From Pantoea trifolii (GTDB lineage Bacteria > Pseudomonadota > Gammaproteobacteria > Enterobacterales > Enterobacteriaceae): a DNA stretch of 64,000 bases. The first letter of the stretch is position 1. Each line of letters starts with the position of its first letter. Shown here piece by piece: positions 20,517 through 30,041 of the stretch. The position numbers and the translations under genes are program-made. The notes beneath the pieces were generated by a model, which was given only the letters and a program-made list of their open reading frames with translations, ran no database searches and was not told the DNA's origin. Location: assembly GCF_024506435.1 (NCBI RefSeq), contig NZ_JANIET010000001.1:3286001-3350000 (forward strand), given 5' to 3'.

Positions 20517-22763
20517 TTAACGCCCGCCGCGAATTAAACCGCCTAAACCACGGCGCTCCATAAAGGTAGAGACCAGATGGCGCACTTCCGAGGCGGTATG
20601 CGCAGCCAGCCCATGCTCGCTAAGCTTCTGCGCCTCTTCAAAGTCGAGATGACGCAGCAGATATTTCACACGCGGTACATTCTTGCCGTTCATGCTGAGA
20701 TGGTGATATCCCATGCCCACTAACAGCGCGACACACATTGGATCGCCGGCCATTTCACCACACAAGCAGAGCTCCAGTTTGGCCTGGCGGGCTTCGCTGG
20801 CGATGGTGTGCAGCGCCCGCAGCATCGCCGGATGCAGCGAATCATACAGGTTCGCCACGCGCGTGTTGTTACGATCGACCGCCAGCAAATATTGCGTCAA
20901 ATCGTTGGTACCGACGGAGACAAAATCCACGCGATCCGCCAGATGCGGGATCATAAACAGCATCGACGGCACTTCAATCATGATGCCAATGCGCGGCTTA
21001 GGAATCACATAGCCGAGCATCTCTTCCACTTCGCGGCCAGCGCGATCGATCAGACGACGCGCATCATCGATCTCATCGATATGGCTGATCATCGGCAGCA
21101 AAATGCTTAAGTTGCCAGACGCCACGTTGGCACGCAGCATGGCGCGCACCTGTACCAGGAAGATTTCAGGCTGATCGAGCGTTAGGCGAATGCCACGCCA
21201 GCCAAGGCACGGATTCTCCTCGCTGATCGGCATATACGGCAGCTGTTTATCCGCGCCGACATCCAGCGTACGCAGCGTCACCGGCTTGTCGTAGAACAGC
21301 TGCAGCATGCCCTGATACTGCGCCACCTGCTCCTCTTCGGACGGGAAGCCGTTGTGCAGCATGAACGGAATTTCGGTGCGGTACAGACCGATGCCATCTA
21401 CCCAGTTATCCAGTGCCTGCTCGTGTTCCGCGCTGAGACCGGCATTCAGCATCACCTGAATGCGCTCACCGCTTTTCAGCTCGCCGGGCTGCTCGACCAC
21501 GCCTTCGGCCATTTTGCTCAGCGCGTTCTCTTCGCTGATCAAACGCTGATACTCCTGCACCAGCACCGGTTCCGGATCGATCAGCACTTCGCCGCGATAG
21601 CCATCAACAATCAGCAAGCGTTTGTTGAGCTGCGCCGGCAGGATATCCGCGCCCATTACGGTGGGGATGCCCATCGCGCGCGTCAAAATCGCCGCATGCG
21701 AGTTGGCCGCGCCGTCGCGCACCACCACGCCCGCCAGACGTTCCTGCGGCAATTCCGCCAGCGTGGTGGCGGTGAGTTCATCGGCGACTAACACGAAGCG
21801 TTCCGGCCACGCATTGGTGCCGACCAGTGAATCATCGAGGTGGAACAGCAGACGCTGACCGAGCACGCGCAGATCGCCGGCGCGCTCGCGTAAATATTGA
21901 TCCTGCAGGTTGGCGAACTGCTCGGCGAACTTCTCGATCACCGTTTTCACTGCCCACTCGGCTACCGATCCGCGCTCGATCTCATCAAACAGATCTTTTT
22001 TCAGGCGCGCATCGGTAAGCAGGTGCGAATAGAGATCGAAGATCGCCGCGCTCTCTTTCTGCACGCTGGCAGCAAAGCGTTTACTGAAGCGGCGGAATTC
22101 GTTGCCGGCTTCGCCCATCGCCAGCACCAGACGCTCGCGTTCACGCTGCACGTCGAGCGTGGACGCAGCAGAAACCTGGTCGAGCAGCGGTTGAGTTTCA
22201 TCCACCCATCCGGGCGCAACCGCCACGCCAGGTGCCGCAGCAATGGCTTTTACCCGCGTCTGACGGAATTGACCAAACAGTTGACCGAGCTGCGACTGCG
22301 ACAGCAAGCCCGCCATTTGCGTGGCGAGCGTGACGAGGAAAGACTCTTCGCTTTCATCAAACTGACGGTGTTCGCGCTGCTGGATAACCAGCACGCCAAG
22401 CAGCTGGCGACGGCTGATGATCGGGACGCCGAGGAAGGAGCGATAGCGCTCCTCTTTAACAGAAGGAATGTATTTGAAGCTGGGATGGCTTTGCGCGTCG
22501 GCGAGGTTGATCGGCTCAGCTAAGCGTCCAACAAGGCCAACAATGCCTTCATCAAACGCCAGCGTGACCGTACGACCACGCGGCTTTTTTAGCCCGCGTG
22601 TCGCCATCAGGTAGTAGCAACGACGATCGTGATCGGCGAGATAAACCGAGCAAACCTCGGTTTCCATCGCAAGGCAAATTTCGTTTACCAGAATGTCGAG
22701 TGCTTCATTCAGACGTGGAGCACTCGCCACTTTCTCTACAATTTCGCGTAACTGAGTGAGCAT
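20517..22763 (-). CDS. ptsP: Phosphoenolpyruvate-protein phosphotransferase PtsP (EI-Ntr)
   Basis: The first enzyme of the nitrogen phosphotransferase relay. It autophosphorylates from PEP and passes phosphate to NPr and EIIA-Ntr, linking nitrogen status (glutamine sensed by its GAF domain) to potassium and envelope control. An N-terminal GAF domain (about 15-155) precedes the EI domains. The phosphorylated H356 lies in GAANSHAAILTRAMG, and the PEP-binding barrel shows VGTNDLTQYLLAVDR and LCGEMAGDP. Length is 748 aa, as in E. coli. It lies 12 bp after rppH, so the two are probably cotranscribed. Confidence 0.97.
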   Translation of the reverse strand: MLTQLREIVEKVASAPRLNEALDILVNEICLAMETEVCSVYLADHDRRCYYLMATRGLKKPRGRTVTLAFDEGIVGLVGRLAEPINLADAQSHPSFKYIPSVKEERYRSFLGVPIISRRQLLGVLVIQQREHRQFDESEESFLVTLATQMAGLLSQSQLGQLFGQFRQTRVKAIAAAPGVAVAPGWVDETQPLLDQVSAASTLDVQRERERLVLAMGEAGNEFRRFSKRFAASVQKESAAIFDLYSHLLTDARLKKDLFDEIERGSVAEWAVKTVIEKFAEQFANLQDQYLRERAGDLRVLGQRLLFHLDDSLVGTNAWPERFVLVADELTATTLAELPQERLAGVVVRDGAANSHAAILTRAMGIPTVMGADILPAQLNKRLLIVDGYRGEVLIDPEPVLVQEYQRLISEENALSKMAEGVVEQPGELKSGERIQVMLNAGLSAEHEQALDNWVDGIGLYRTEIPFMLHNGFPSEEEQVAQYQGMLQLFYDKPVTLRTLDVGADKQLPYMPISEENPCLGWRGIRLTLDQPEIFLVQVRAMLRANVASGNLSILLPMISHIDEIDDARRLIDRAGREVEEMLGYVIPKPRIGIMIEVPSMLFMIPHLADRVDFVSVGTNDLTQYLLAVDRNNTRVANLYDSLHPAMLRALHTIASEARQAKLELCLCGEMAGDPMCVALLVGMGYHHLSMNGKNVPRVKYLLRHLDFEEAQKLSEHGLAAHTASEVRHLVSTFMERRGLGGLIRGGR

Positions 22764-22775
22764 AAAGGGCGTGGC

Positions 22776-23303
22776 CTATCCTCTTTTACGTCGTTGGGCG
22801 GCGTTATTCCGCTGCCCCGCACTCTCCTGCATAGACATCACTACGCCCGCGAATTCTTTCATTACGCGGCGATAAACATCGCGCTTGAAAGAGACCACCT
22901 GACGTACCGGATACCAGAAGCTAACCCAGCGCCAACCATCAAACTCCGGCGTGCTGCTGTGCTGCACATTGATTTCCGCGTCACTACACATCAACTGCAG
23001 AAGAAACCACTTTTGTTTCTGGCCGATACACACCGGCTTTGTGTCCCAACGCACCAAACGTTTTGGCAACTTGTAGCGTAACCAGTTTCGGGTTGAAGCA
23101 AGTATTCGAACATCTTTGCGGTGTAAACCCACTTCTTCGAACAGTTCGCGATACATCGCCTGTTCAGCAGTTTCACCCGGATTGATGCCTCCCTGAGGAA
23201 ATTGCCAGGAGTGCTGTCCAAAGCGCCTGGCCCACAACACTTGTCCTTGCCTGTTACAGATTACGATACCAACATTCGGGCGGTAGCCATCATCATCGAT
23301 CAC
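22776..23303 (-). CDS. rppH: RNA pyrophosphohydrolase RppH
   Basis: A cytoplasmic Nudix hydrolase that removes pyrophosphate from mRNA 5' ends and so starts RNase E decay. The Nudix box occupies residues 38-60 (GG then [20 protein letters not shown]). The start is GTG and gives [20 protein letters not shown], matching the family N-terminus. Length is 175 aa (E. coli 176), with a basic tail ending RRKRG. It is the first gene of the rppH-ptsP unit. Confidence 0.97.
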   Translation of the reverse strand: MIDDDGYRPNVGIVICNRQGQVLWARRFGQHSWQFPQGGINPGETAEQAMYRELFEEVGLHRKDVRILASTRNWLRYKLPKRLVRWDTKPVCIGQKQKWFLLQLMCSDAEINVQHSSTPEFDGWRWVSFWYPVRQVVSFKRDVYRRVMKEFAGVVMSMQESAGQRNNAAQRRKRG

Positions 23304-23471
23304 TGGACTACCTCAAAGCTAAATTTGAATAGCCTGATTGTTTCACACTCCTTACAGGCGGTAAACCACTGGATAGCGGGCCGCAGGCGGAATAAAAACA
23401 GGATAACTCACAGAGATTAGCCAAGTTATAAACAGACGATCCCATTTATCGGCGATCTTATTCACGTTTTC

Positions 23472-23480
23472 TGTGGATAG
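23472..23480 (-). promoter_or_regulatory. DnaA box, one mismatch
   Basis: TGTGGATAG on the plus strand reads CTATCCACA on the minus strand, differing from TTATCCACA only at the first base. It is the rppH-proximal member of a three-box set in the 680-bp gap between rppH and mutH. Confidence 0.5.
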
Positions 23481-23668
23481 CTTTGTGCAGAACACGGGAA
23501 TGAGTTGAATAACCACTTCGGATAAATCTCATCGCTCAGCATAATAGCGGCGATAAATACGATATATTTCATCGATATAAAACTTATTAACCGTTAAATC
23601 ACTATCAGGATCAACGGTTATCCTCCGCTCGGTTTTTTCGATCGGTTAAAGATCCATCACCGACGTTT

Positions 23669-23677
23669 TTATCCACA
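23669..23677 (+). promoter_or_regulatory. DnaA box, perfect consensus
   Basis: TTATCCACA is the exact high-affinity DnaA consensus. It lies in the non-coding gap between rppH (ends 23303) and mutH (starts 23986). That gap shows no gene, only the DnaA boxes, AT-rich blocks and the mutH promoter. Confidence 0.65.
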
Positions 23678-23787
23678 GAGAATGCCCTAAACCTGGTCAA
23701 AGAAAGGAAAAAAAGCGTTCAAAACACTAAAGTCAAGGCTGTAAATGGAAACAGGGGTACGAACAAAGGGGTGTTACCCCACTTTTC

Positions 23788-23796
23788 TGTGGATAA
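23788..23796 (-). promoter_or_regulatory. DnaA box, perfect consensus, inverted
   Basis: TGTGGATAA is TTATCCACA on the minus strand, an exact consensus facing the box 119 bp upstream. A further weak match, TGTGGACAA (23929-23937), lies nearer mutH. Confidence 0.65.
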
Positions 23797-23896
23797 CCAG
23801 GTTCAACACCTGTTCATTGTCGATAACAAGCTGGGATAACCTGGCCATATCATCGGATGGCCCCATTCCATTGGAATAAAAAAGCATGCTGAATCA

Positions 23897-23905
23897 TGCT
23901 ATTAT
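23897..23905 (+). promoter_or_regulatory. Extended -10 promoter for mutH
   Basis: TGCTATTAT is a TGn-extended -10 element whose hexamer TATTAT matches five of six consensus bases. The mutH start is about 80 bp downstream. An inverted repeat GCATG..CATGC directly precedes it. No good -35 is seen at the right spacing, as is usual for extended -10 promoters. Confidence 0.5.
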
Positions 23906-23985
23906 CACGGTTATTCAACTAACTGCCATGTGGACAAACCCGACCCGCGTTTACTGTTCACTCTTCAACCAATGTGAGTTTTAGC

Positions 23986-24672
23986 ATGCACTCCTCACCG
24001 TTATTGCCGTCACCACCTGAAAACGAAGCGGAATTACTGCAGCGCGCACAACAGCTGGCGGGACAGACCTTTGCCGCGCTGGCGGCGCAGATTAACCTGC
24101 CGATTCCCGCAGATTTGAAACGCGACAAAGGCTGGGTTGGCATGCTGTTAGAGCTGCATTTGGGCGCCAGCGCTGGCAGCAAAGCTGAGCAGGATTTCGC
24201 CCATCTCGGCATTGAGCTGAAAACTATTCCGGTTGATGCGCAAGGCAAACCGCTGGAGACCACCTTCGTGTGCGTCGCGCCATTAACTGGCAATAGCGGC
24301 GTGACCTGGCAAACCAGCCATGTGCGGCACAAACTGGCGCGAGTGCTGTGGATCCCGATCGAAGGCGATCGTACCTTGCCTTTGGCCGAGCGCCGCGTCG
24401 GTTCGCCGCTGCTGTGGCATCCGAGTGAAGAAGAGGAGCAACAGCTGCGTGAAGACTGGGAAGAGTTGATGGATATGATTGTGCTCGGTCAGGTGGAGCG
24501 CATCACCGCACGTCACGGTGCCTGGCTGCAGATCCGTCCTAAAGCCGCCAACAGCAAAGCGTTGACCGAAGCCATCGGCGAACACGGCGAGCCGATCATG
24601 ACGCTGCCGCGCGGCTTTTATCTGAAGAAAAGCTTCACCGGTCCGCTTTTGGCGCGACATTTTTTACTGTAA
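23986..24672 (+). CDS. mutH: DNA mismatch repair endonuclease MutH
   Basis: MutH nicks the unmethylated strand at hemimethylated GATC sites when activated by MutS-MutL. The ATG at 23986 gives 228 residues and puts the catalytic triad at D70, E77 and K79 ([13 protein letters not shown]), exactly as in E. coli numbering. An in-frame GTG four codons upstream is possible but breaks that register. Other family segments are [34 protein letters not shown], and the C-terminal [20 protein letters not shown], which interacts with DNA and MutL. It is transcribed divergently from rppH. Confidence 0.96.
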   Translation: MHSSPLLPSPPENEAELLQRAQQLAGQTFAALAAQINLPIPADLKRDKGWVGMLLELHLGASAGSKAEQDFAHLGIELKTIPVDAQGKPLETTFVCVAPLTGNSGVTWQTSHVRHKLARVLWIPIEGDRTLPLAERRVGSPLLWHPSEEEEQQLREDWEELMDMIVLGQVERITARHGAWLQIRPKAANSKALTEAIGEHGEPIMTLPRGFYLKKSFTGPLLARHFLL

Positions 24673-24776
24673 ATGCATATTGCTGCCGATAATTTTAGGA
24701 ATGATGCGATTACTCCTAACGACGAAAGCATTTATTACTACACTTTTGCTGTTGAAGTCGCGAGAAGGAGATAAGA

Positions 24777-24995
24777 ATGAAAGGGTTGGTGAGTGCAGTG
24801 GGTTTAGCGTTGGTGGCGCTGTTATTGAGTGGTTGTAGCAGTGATTACGTCATGGCGACCAAAGATGGCCGCATGATCATGACAGATGGCAAACCCGCCA
24901 TCGATAAAGAGACCGGATTGGTACAGTACACCGATGAGAAAGGCCATCAGATGCAGATCAATGGTGATGAGGTTTCAACCATCATTGAGCGTTAA
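24777..24995 (+). CDS. ygdR: Small YgdR/YgdI-type lipoprotein (DUF903)
   Basis: A 72-residue lipoprotein with signal peptide and lipobox LLLSG-C20, followed by a small SH3-like DUF903 domain ([19 protein letters not shown], ending TIIER). A strong ribosome site (GAAGGAGAT) precedes the ATG. Gene order mutH-ygdR-tas equals E. coli. The inverted repeat TTAGGA / TCCTAA (24695-24719) lies between mutH and this gene. Function of the family is unknown. Confidence 0.88.
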   Translation: MKGLVSAVGLALVALLLSGCSSDYVMATKDGRMIMTDGKPAIDKETGLVQYTDEKGHQMQINGDEVSTIIER

Positions 24996-25139
24996 GTGCC
25001 AAATTGCCCTGCCTGCACGCGTTTTCCCTTTGTGCAGGCGATTTCCCGAACTTTCCCCTCTTCCTTCCGCGCCGCTTCACACGCTATAGTCCCAAAGGAC
25101 ACAACATTCCCTTTCATAATGAAAAAAGGATGCCGGCAA

Positions 25140-26180
25140 ATGCACTATCACCGTATTCCCCATAGCACGCTGGAAGTGAGTCAGCTGGGGCTTGGAACCA
25201 TGACGTTTGGTGAGCAGAACAGCGAAGCCGACGCCCACGCACAGCTTGATTACGCGGTTAGCAGTGGTATTAACCTGATTGATACCGCGGAAATGTATCC
25301 GGTGCCGCCGCGCCCGGAAACTCAGGGATTAACCGAACAATACATTGGTAGCTGGCTGAAGAAGCGCGGCAGCCGTGACAAAATCATCCTCGCCAGCAAA
25401 GTGGCCGGTCCGGTACGCGGCGCGGATGCGTCGATTCGCCCGAACCAGGCGCTGGATCGCAAAAACATCCGCGAAGCGCTGGATGCCAGCCTGAAACGCC
25501 TGAATACCGATTATCTCGATCTCTATCAGCTGCACTGGCCGCAGCGTCAGACCAACTATTTCGGCAAGCTGGGTTATCAATACACCGATTCCAGCGTGCC
25601 GGTGACGCTGCTGGAAACGCTGGAAGCGCTGACCGAACAGGTGCGCGCCGGTAAGATTCGCTACATTGGCGTGTCGAACGAAACCGCGTGGGGCGTGATG
25701 CGTTACCTGCAGCTGGCTGAAAAGCATGAGCTGCCGCGTATCGTCACCATCCAGAATCCGTACAGCCTGCTGAACCGCAGCTTCGAGGTTGGTTTAGCGG
25801 AGATCAGTCAGCATGAAGGCGTTGAGCTGCTGGCTTATTCCAGCCTGGCATTCGGTACCTTGAGCGGTAAATACCTGAACGGTGCGAAACCCGCCGGTGC
25901 GCGCAATACGCTGTTTAGCCGCTTCACCCGTTACAGCGGCGATCAGTCCAATCAGGCGATTGCTGCCTATGTTGCGCTGGCGAAGAAGCACAATATGGAT
26001 CCGTCGCAGATGGCGCTGGCGTATGTGCGTCAACAGCCGTTTGTCGCCAGTACTTTGCTGGGCGCCACCACGCTGGAGCAACTGAAGATTAACGTTGAGA
26101 GTTTCAATCTGACGCTGAATGCTGATGTGTTAGAGGAACTGGAAGCGATTCATCGCCAGTTTACCTATCCAGCCCCGTAA
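25140..26180 (+). CDS. tas: Aldo/keto reductase Tas
   Basis: A 346-residue NADP(H)-dependent aldo/keto reductase, named for suppressing tyrosine auxotrophy of starved E. coli cells; its natural substrate is unclear. The ATG at 25140 follows AAAAGGA and gives MHYHRIPHSTLEVSQLGLG, aligned with E. coli Tas (also 346 aa). Visible AKR elements are the catalytic DTAEMYPVPPRPETQG tyrosine region, the LASKVAGPVRG lysine strand, and YLDLYQLHWPQRQTNYFGKLGY. The NADP-binding C-terminus includes STLLGATTLEQLKINV. An open frame extends upstream but lacks family sequence. Confidence 0.95.
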   Translation: MHYHRIPHSTLEVSQLGLGTMTFGEQNSEADAHAQLDYAVSSGINLIDTAEMYPVPPRPETQGLTEQYIGSWLKKRGSRDKIILASKVAGPVRGADASIRPNQALDRKNIREALDASLKRLNTDYLDLYQLHWPQRQTNYFGKLGYQYTDSSVPVTLLETLEALTEQVRAGKIRYIGVSNETAWGVMRYLQLAEKHELPRIVTIQNPYSLLNRSFEVGLAEISQHEGVELLAYSSLAFGTLSGKYLNGAKPAGARNTLFSRFTRYSGDQSNQAIAAYVALAKKHNMDPSQMALAYVRQQPFVASTLLGATTLEQLKINVESFNLTLNADVLEELEAIHRQFTYPAP

Positions 26181-26188
26181 AACCGTAG

Positions 26189-26208
26189 GGTCGCCATTCA
26201 TGGCGACC
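26189..26208. repeat. GGTCGCCAT-type palindrome, probable tas terminator
   Basis: The perfect hairpin GGTCGCCATTCATGGCGACC lies 8 bp after the tas stop and is followed by five T residues, so it can serve as an intrinsic terminator. It sits between the convergent ends of tas and lplT and belongs to the family listed at 4893. Confidence 0.8.
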
Positions 26209-26239
26209 TTTTTAATTACCGTACAATCCACCGCACCTT

Positions 26240-27430
26240 CTACCGCCGCCCTTTCCACCACAACACCGCAATCGCCACGGCGAAAATCGCGCCGAATCCG
26301 ACGCCGGTCGCCACCGCAGGCGCGCCCAGCTTAATCGCCACGGTATACAATCCCAGCATCAGCAGCATCGCGGTATTTTCACCGAGATTCTGCACCGCAA
26401 TCGCGTTGCCTGAACCCACGGACTCCTTGCCGCGCTCCTGCAGCAGCGCATTCAGCGGCACTACAAAGAAACCACCCAGCGCACCAATCAACATCAGCAC
26501 CAGATAGGCATTCAGCAAGCTGGTTTGCAACGCGAACACCACCACCATCACGCCAATCAGCACACCGGCAGGCATGCAGCGACGCACGGTTTGCAGCGTC
26601 ACCAGTTTTGCCGCCGCAGCCGCGCCAATCACGATGCCAATCGCCACCATCGCATTCAGCGTGGTCGGGGTTTTGTTGTCGCTGATGCCAAGCGCCACCG
26701 GTACCCACAGCACCAGCAGGAAACGCAGCGTCACGCCCGCGCCCCAAAACAAACTGGTACCGAGCAGCGAGAAACGCGTTTCGCCGTTACGCCACAGCAG
26801 CTTCGTGGCCGTGACGAAACTGCGCAGCATGGCAGCAAAATGCCAGCTCTGGCCCGGACGCGCCGCCGTCAGGCGCGGAATAAAGATGTTCGCCACCACC
26901 GCCATCGCATAGGTCATGGCACACACCACCAGCGCGGCGACCAGGTTCCAGTCCGCCAGCATCCCGCCCGCCACCGAACCCAGCAGAATCGCTGCAATGG
27001 TCGAACCTTCCATCAAGCCGTTGGCTTTGACCAGGCGTTCACCGCTGGTGATCTCCGTCAGGATGCCGTACTTGGCCGGCGAATAGGATGCCGCGCCAAT
27101 CCCCACCAGCGTGTAGCCAAGGAACGGATTGAAGCCGAAGCAGATGGTCAGCGCGCCCAGCAGCTTGAGGCTGTTGGCGAACATCATCACCCGACCTTTG
27201 GCGAAGCTATCCGCCATCTGCCCAACGAACGGCGCGAGCAGAATGTAAGTAGCGACAAACAGCATTTGCAGGATCGGCTGGCTCCAGTCCGGATAGAACT
27301 GGTTTTTCAGCACCGCCAGCGTTACGAACAACAGCGCGTTGTCGCCAAATGCCGAGAAGAACTGCGCCACAATCACCGCCAGCATGTTGCGTGACATTAG
27401 CGGTGCATCGTTATTTAACGCCTGGCTCAT
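26240..27430 (-). CDS. lplT: Lysophospholipid transporter LplT
   Basis: An inner-membrane MFS flippase of about twelve helices that brings lysophosphatidylethanolamine to the cytoplasmic face for reacylation by Aas. The 396 residues begin [35 protein letters not shown] in family fashion (shown here in two parts: residues 1-18 and the [11 protein letters not shown] motif of helix 1). It overlaps the aas stop by 4 bp, with aas upstream in the same transcript, as in E. coli. Confidence 0.95.
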   Translation of the reverse strand: MSQALNNDAPLMSRNMLAVIVAQFFSAFGDNALLFVTLAVLKNQFYPDWSQPILQMLFVATYILLAPFVGQMADSFAKGRVMMFANSLKLLGALTICFGFNPFLGYTLVGIGAASYSPAKYGILTEITSGERLVKANGLMEGSTIAAILLGSVAGGMLADWNLVAALVVCAMTYAMAVVANIFIPRLTAARPGQSWHFAAMLRSFVTATKLLWRNGETRFSLLGTSLFWGAGVTLRFLLVLWVPVALGISDNKTPTTLNAMVAIGIVIGAAAAAKLVTLQTVRRCMPAGVLIGVMVVVFALQTSLLNAYLVLMLIGALGGFFVVPLNALLQERGKESVGSGNAIAVQNLGENTAMLLMLGLYTVAIKLGAPAVATGVGFGAIFAVAIAVLWWKGRR

Positions 27431-29577
27431 GCTTGCTCCTGTTCCGCCAGCTGCTTGAGGCTGACATAGTCCGGTTTGCCGCTGCCCAGCATCGGCAGCT
27501 GTTTCATCACGCGGATATCGCGCGGCACCGCCAGTTCTGGTGCGCCAATCTCACGTGCTGCTTTCAGCAAGGTATCGCGCCCCAGTTCGCTGTCGGTAGT
27601 AAACAGCACCAAAGCTTCACCCCGATTACCGTCCGGACGCAGCGATGCCGCATGCTGTTTCTCGTTGGAGGCTTTCAGCGCAATCTGCTCCACAATTTCC
27701 AGCGACACCATCTCACCGGCAATTTTGGCAAAGCGTTTCGCACGCCCCTGAATCTGGCAGAAACCGCCTTCATCAAAGCTGACGATATCGCCGGTGTCGT
27801 ACCAGCCTGCTTCCATCTCGCCTTCGCCGTTATCGGCGACCGGCACTTCCAGCACGCCTGGATTTTCCACGCGCAGATACCCGTTCATCACGTTTGGACC
27901 GCGCAGCTGCAGGCGACCGCCCTGCTCAATGCCCGGCACCGAAATCAGACGCGAATCCATGCCCGGCAGAATGCGGCCGACAGTGTGATTTTTCGCCGCC
28001 ATCGGCACGTTGATCGCCACCACCGGCGCACACTCCGTCACGCCGTAGCCTTCGAGAATACGGATGCCGTATTTCTCCATGTAGATCTGACGCGTCGCTT
28101 CCTGCAGTTTCTCCGCGCCTGCCACCACATAGCGCAGACGCGCAAAATCGTAAGGGCTGGCGAAACGCGCGTAGTTACCGAGGAAGGTTGAAGTACCAAA
28201 CAGCACGGTGCAGTTACGGTCGTAAACCAGCTCCGGCACGATGCGGTAATGCAGCGGGCTCGGATAGAGAAACACCTGCGCGCCGGTCAGCAACGGGGTA
28301 AACAGGCCAACGGTTAAACCAAAAGCATGGAACAGCGGCAGCGCCGACATAAAGCGGTCGCGCGGGGTGAAATCCGCCACGGTACGAATCTGCTCAACGT
28401 TCGCCAGCAGACTTTTATGCGAGTGCACCACACCTTTGGGATGGCCTTCCGAACCGGAGGTAAACAGCACCATCGCCGCATCTTCCGGCTGCTGCGCCAC
28501 CAGCGCACGGCGCGGCATCAGCAGATGCGCCACAATCCACAACTTGTCCTGCAGCGTAACGGTATCTTTCAGATCTTCCAGATAGATCCACTGCACTTCG
28601 GTCAGTCCCTGCGGCAAGTGCCACAGGTTGCCTTTTTCGAGGAACTGCCGCGAGGTAAAGACAGTTTTCACCTGCGATGCGGTCAACGCCGCACGCATGC
28701 CATTCACACCTGCGGTGTAGTTGAGCATCGCCGGAATGCGGCCGCGCAGCGAAGCACCGAGAATCGCCGCCGCCGTCACCGTGGCGTTCGGCAGCAGCAG
28801 ACCGACGTATTCACCTTGCTGGCTGTAGCGCTCCAGAATGCGGCCCACGCCAAGCGCTTTCTTCAGCAAACCGGTGTAGCTATCCGGTTTGAAGTTGACG
28901 TCTTCGATACACGGCTTCATCGCGCCATAACGCTGACGCGCATTGAGGAAAGCCTCGAACAGCGTCTCACGCGGACGCACTGCCATGCGGGCTTCCATCA
29001 TCACATGATGAAGGTGCTCGCCCGCCAGCGTGCGGCGATCGCGCGCGCGTTTGGCGTCAGGCATCGGGATTACCGTTGGCGGCAGCACCGTTAAGGTGAT
29101 GCGTGGGAACAGGCGGCGTTTAAACACGCCCGCCAGACGACCAAACGGTGTATATTCCGCGCCTTCGATACGCATCGGCACCACGGTGGCACCGGATTTC
29201 GCCGCCACAAAGCCCGCGCCGCTGTAGATCTTCATCAGCGATCCGGTCACGGTGATGCGCCCTTCCGGGAAGATTACCACCGGACGGCCCTGATTGATCA
29301 TGCGCACCAGATGTTTGATCGACATCGGCTTGGTGGGATCGAGCGGAACGAAGTCGATAATCGGCTTCAGCAGACGCATAAACCATTGATCGCTGATCGA
29401 CGAATAGACCGCGAACACCGGTTTGATCGGCAGAAACAGCGCCACCAATACGCCATCGAGAAATGACATATGGTTGGGGGTGATCAGCACTTTCTCTTTA
29501 TGCAGTGCCGCGAGGTCGCCGCGCAGTTCCACACGCCACAGCAGGCGGAACAGGAAACGGAAAAAAGTCAGTAGCAT
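27427..29577 (-). CDS. aas: Bifunctional acyl-ACP synthetase / 2-acylglycerophosphoethanolamine acyltransferase
   Basis: Aas activates fatty acids on bound ACP and transfers them to lysophosphatidylethanolamine, regenerating phospholipid. The N-terminal PlsC-type acyltransferase (about 1-190) has the HX4D motif at H36-D41 (NHMSFLD) and [15 protein letters not shown]. The C-terminal AMP-forming synthetase (about 230-700) has the adenylate loop [13 protein letters not shown] and the segments [12 protein letters not shown] and [13 protein letters not shown]. Length is 716 aa (E. coli 719). It is the first gene of aas-lplT. Confidence 0.96.
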   Translation of the reverse strand: MLLTFFRFLFRLLWRVELRGDLAALHKEKVLITPNHMSFLDGVLVALFLPIKPVFAVYSSISDQWFMRLLKPIIDFVPLDPTKPMSIKHLVRMINQGRPVVIFPEGRITVTGSLMKIYSGAGFVAAKSGATVVPMRIEGAEYTPFGRLAGVFKRRLFPRITLTVLPPTVIPMPDAKRARDRRTLAGEHLHHVMMEARMAVRPRETLFEAFLNARQRYGAMKPCIEDVNFKPDSYTGLLKKALGVGRILERYSQQGEYVGLLLPNATVTAAAILGASLRGRIPAMLNYTAGVNGMRAALTASQVKTVFTSRQFLEKGNLWHLPQGLTEVQWIYLEDLKDTVTLQDKLWIVAHLLMPRRALVAQQPEDAAMVLFTSGSEGHPKGVVHSHKSLLANVEQIRTVADFTPRDRFMSALPLFHAFGLTVGLFTPLLTGAQVFLYPSPLHYRIVPELVYDRNCTVLFGTSTFLGNYARFASPYDFARLRYVVAGAEKLQEATRQIYMEKYGIRILEGYGVTECAPVVAINVPMAAKNHTVGRILPGMDSRLISVPGIEQGGRLQLRGPNVMNGYLRVENPGVLEVPVADNGEGEMEAGWYDTGDIVSFDEGGFCQIQGRAKRFAKIAGEMVSLEIVEQIALKASNEKQHAASLRPDGNRGEALVLFTTDSELGRDTLLKAAREIGAPELAVPRDIRVMKQLPMLGSGKPDYVSLKQLAEQEQA

Positions 29578-30041
29578 GCCAGCTCCTTAGCAGTCGTAAA
29601 AAATGGCTCTTACGATGCAGGATCTGGGGATTTTCGACAAGTGGCGCGGTGATTTAAACGCAATTGCGGTTGTAGAGCCGCCATTCATGGCGTTAAGCAC
29701 AGAGCGACTTTCGTTCGCCTCGTGCTGATGCAGTTGCAGCACCTTCGTGCGGCGACCGAGCAGAGGACGCATGGCCGCGCCCTCTGCACTCCCGGGCCTT
29801 GCGCCAGCCCAACCCGCCGCTTCGCGGTGCCTTCACTTATTCACGATTCCTGACGGACCGGTGGCGATTCGCTCCTGCTCAACGCCACCTCTCACCGCAT
29901 CCATGCGGCTCGCCCTGGAATCCCTCATTCGCTCAGCGGTTTGGGATGTCGCCTCAACACCCGCGCTGCAGCATCAATGTATTATTTTGACTCACAGTCG
30001 CTGCAAATTCCGTAGGGTCCGCCATTCATGGCGACCTGGTT
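29578..30041. other. 464-bp gene-free region with strong hairpins upstream of aas
   Basis: No convincing gene is seen. About 29720-29990 is GC-rich and holds several stable inverted repeats: GTGCTG/CAGCAC (29722-29742), GCAGAGG/CCTCTGC (29760-29787), GGTGGCG/CGCCACC (29860-29889) and CCGCAT/ATGCGG (about 29895-29908). A partial GCCGCCATTCATGGCG palindrome sits at 29677-29692. The region could be a repeat-element remnant or a structured RNA. The short open frames in it have no family features. Confidence 0.5.
30012..30036. repeat. GGTCGCCAT-type palindrome (imperfect) after the MdtABC-linked OMF gene
   Basis: GTAGGG followed by TCCGCCATTCATGGCGACC, a copy with one inserted C in the left arm. 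It lies 6 bp beyond the stop of the outer-membrane channel gene. Confidence 0.75.

Noticed and set aside
29799..29990. 63-codon plus-strand frame in the hairpin-rich region upstream of aas
   Set aside because: No start context, no family features and strong inverted repeats; better read as non-coding.
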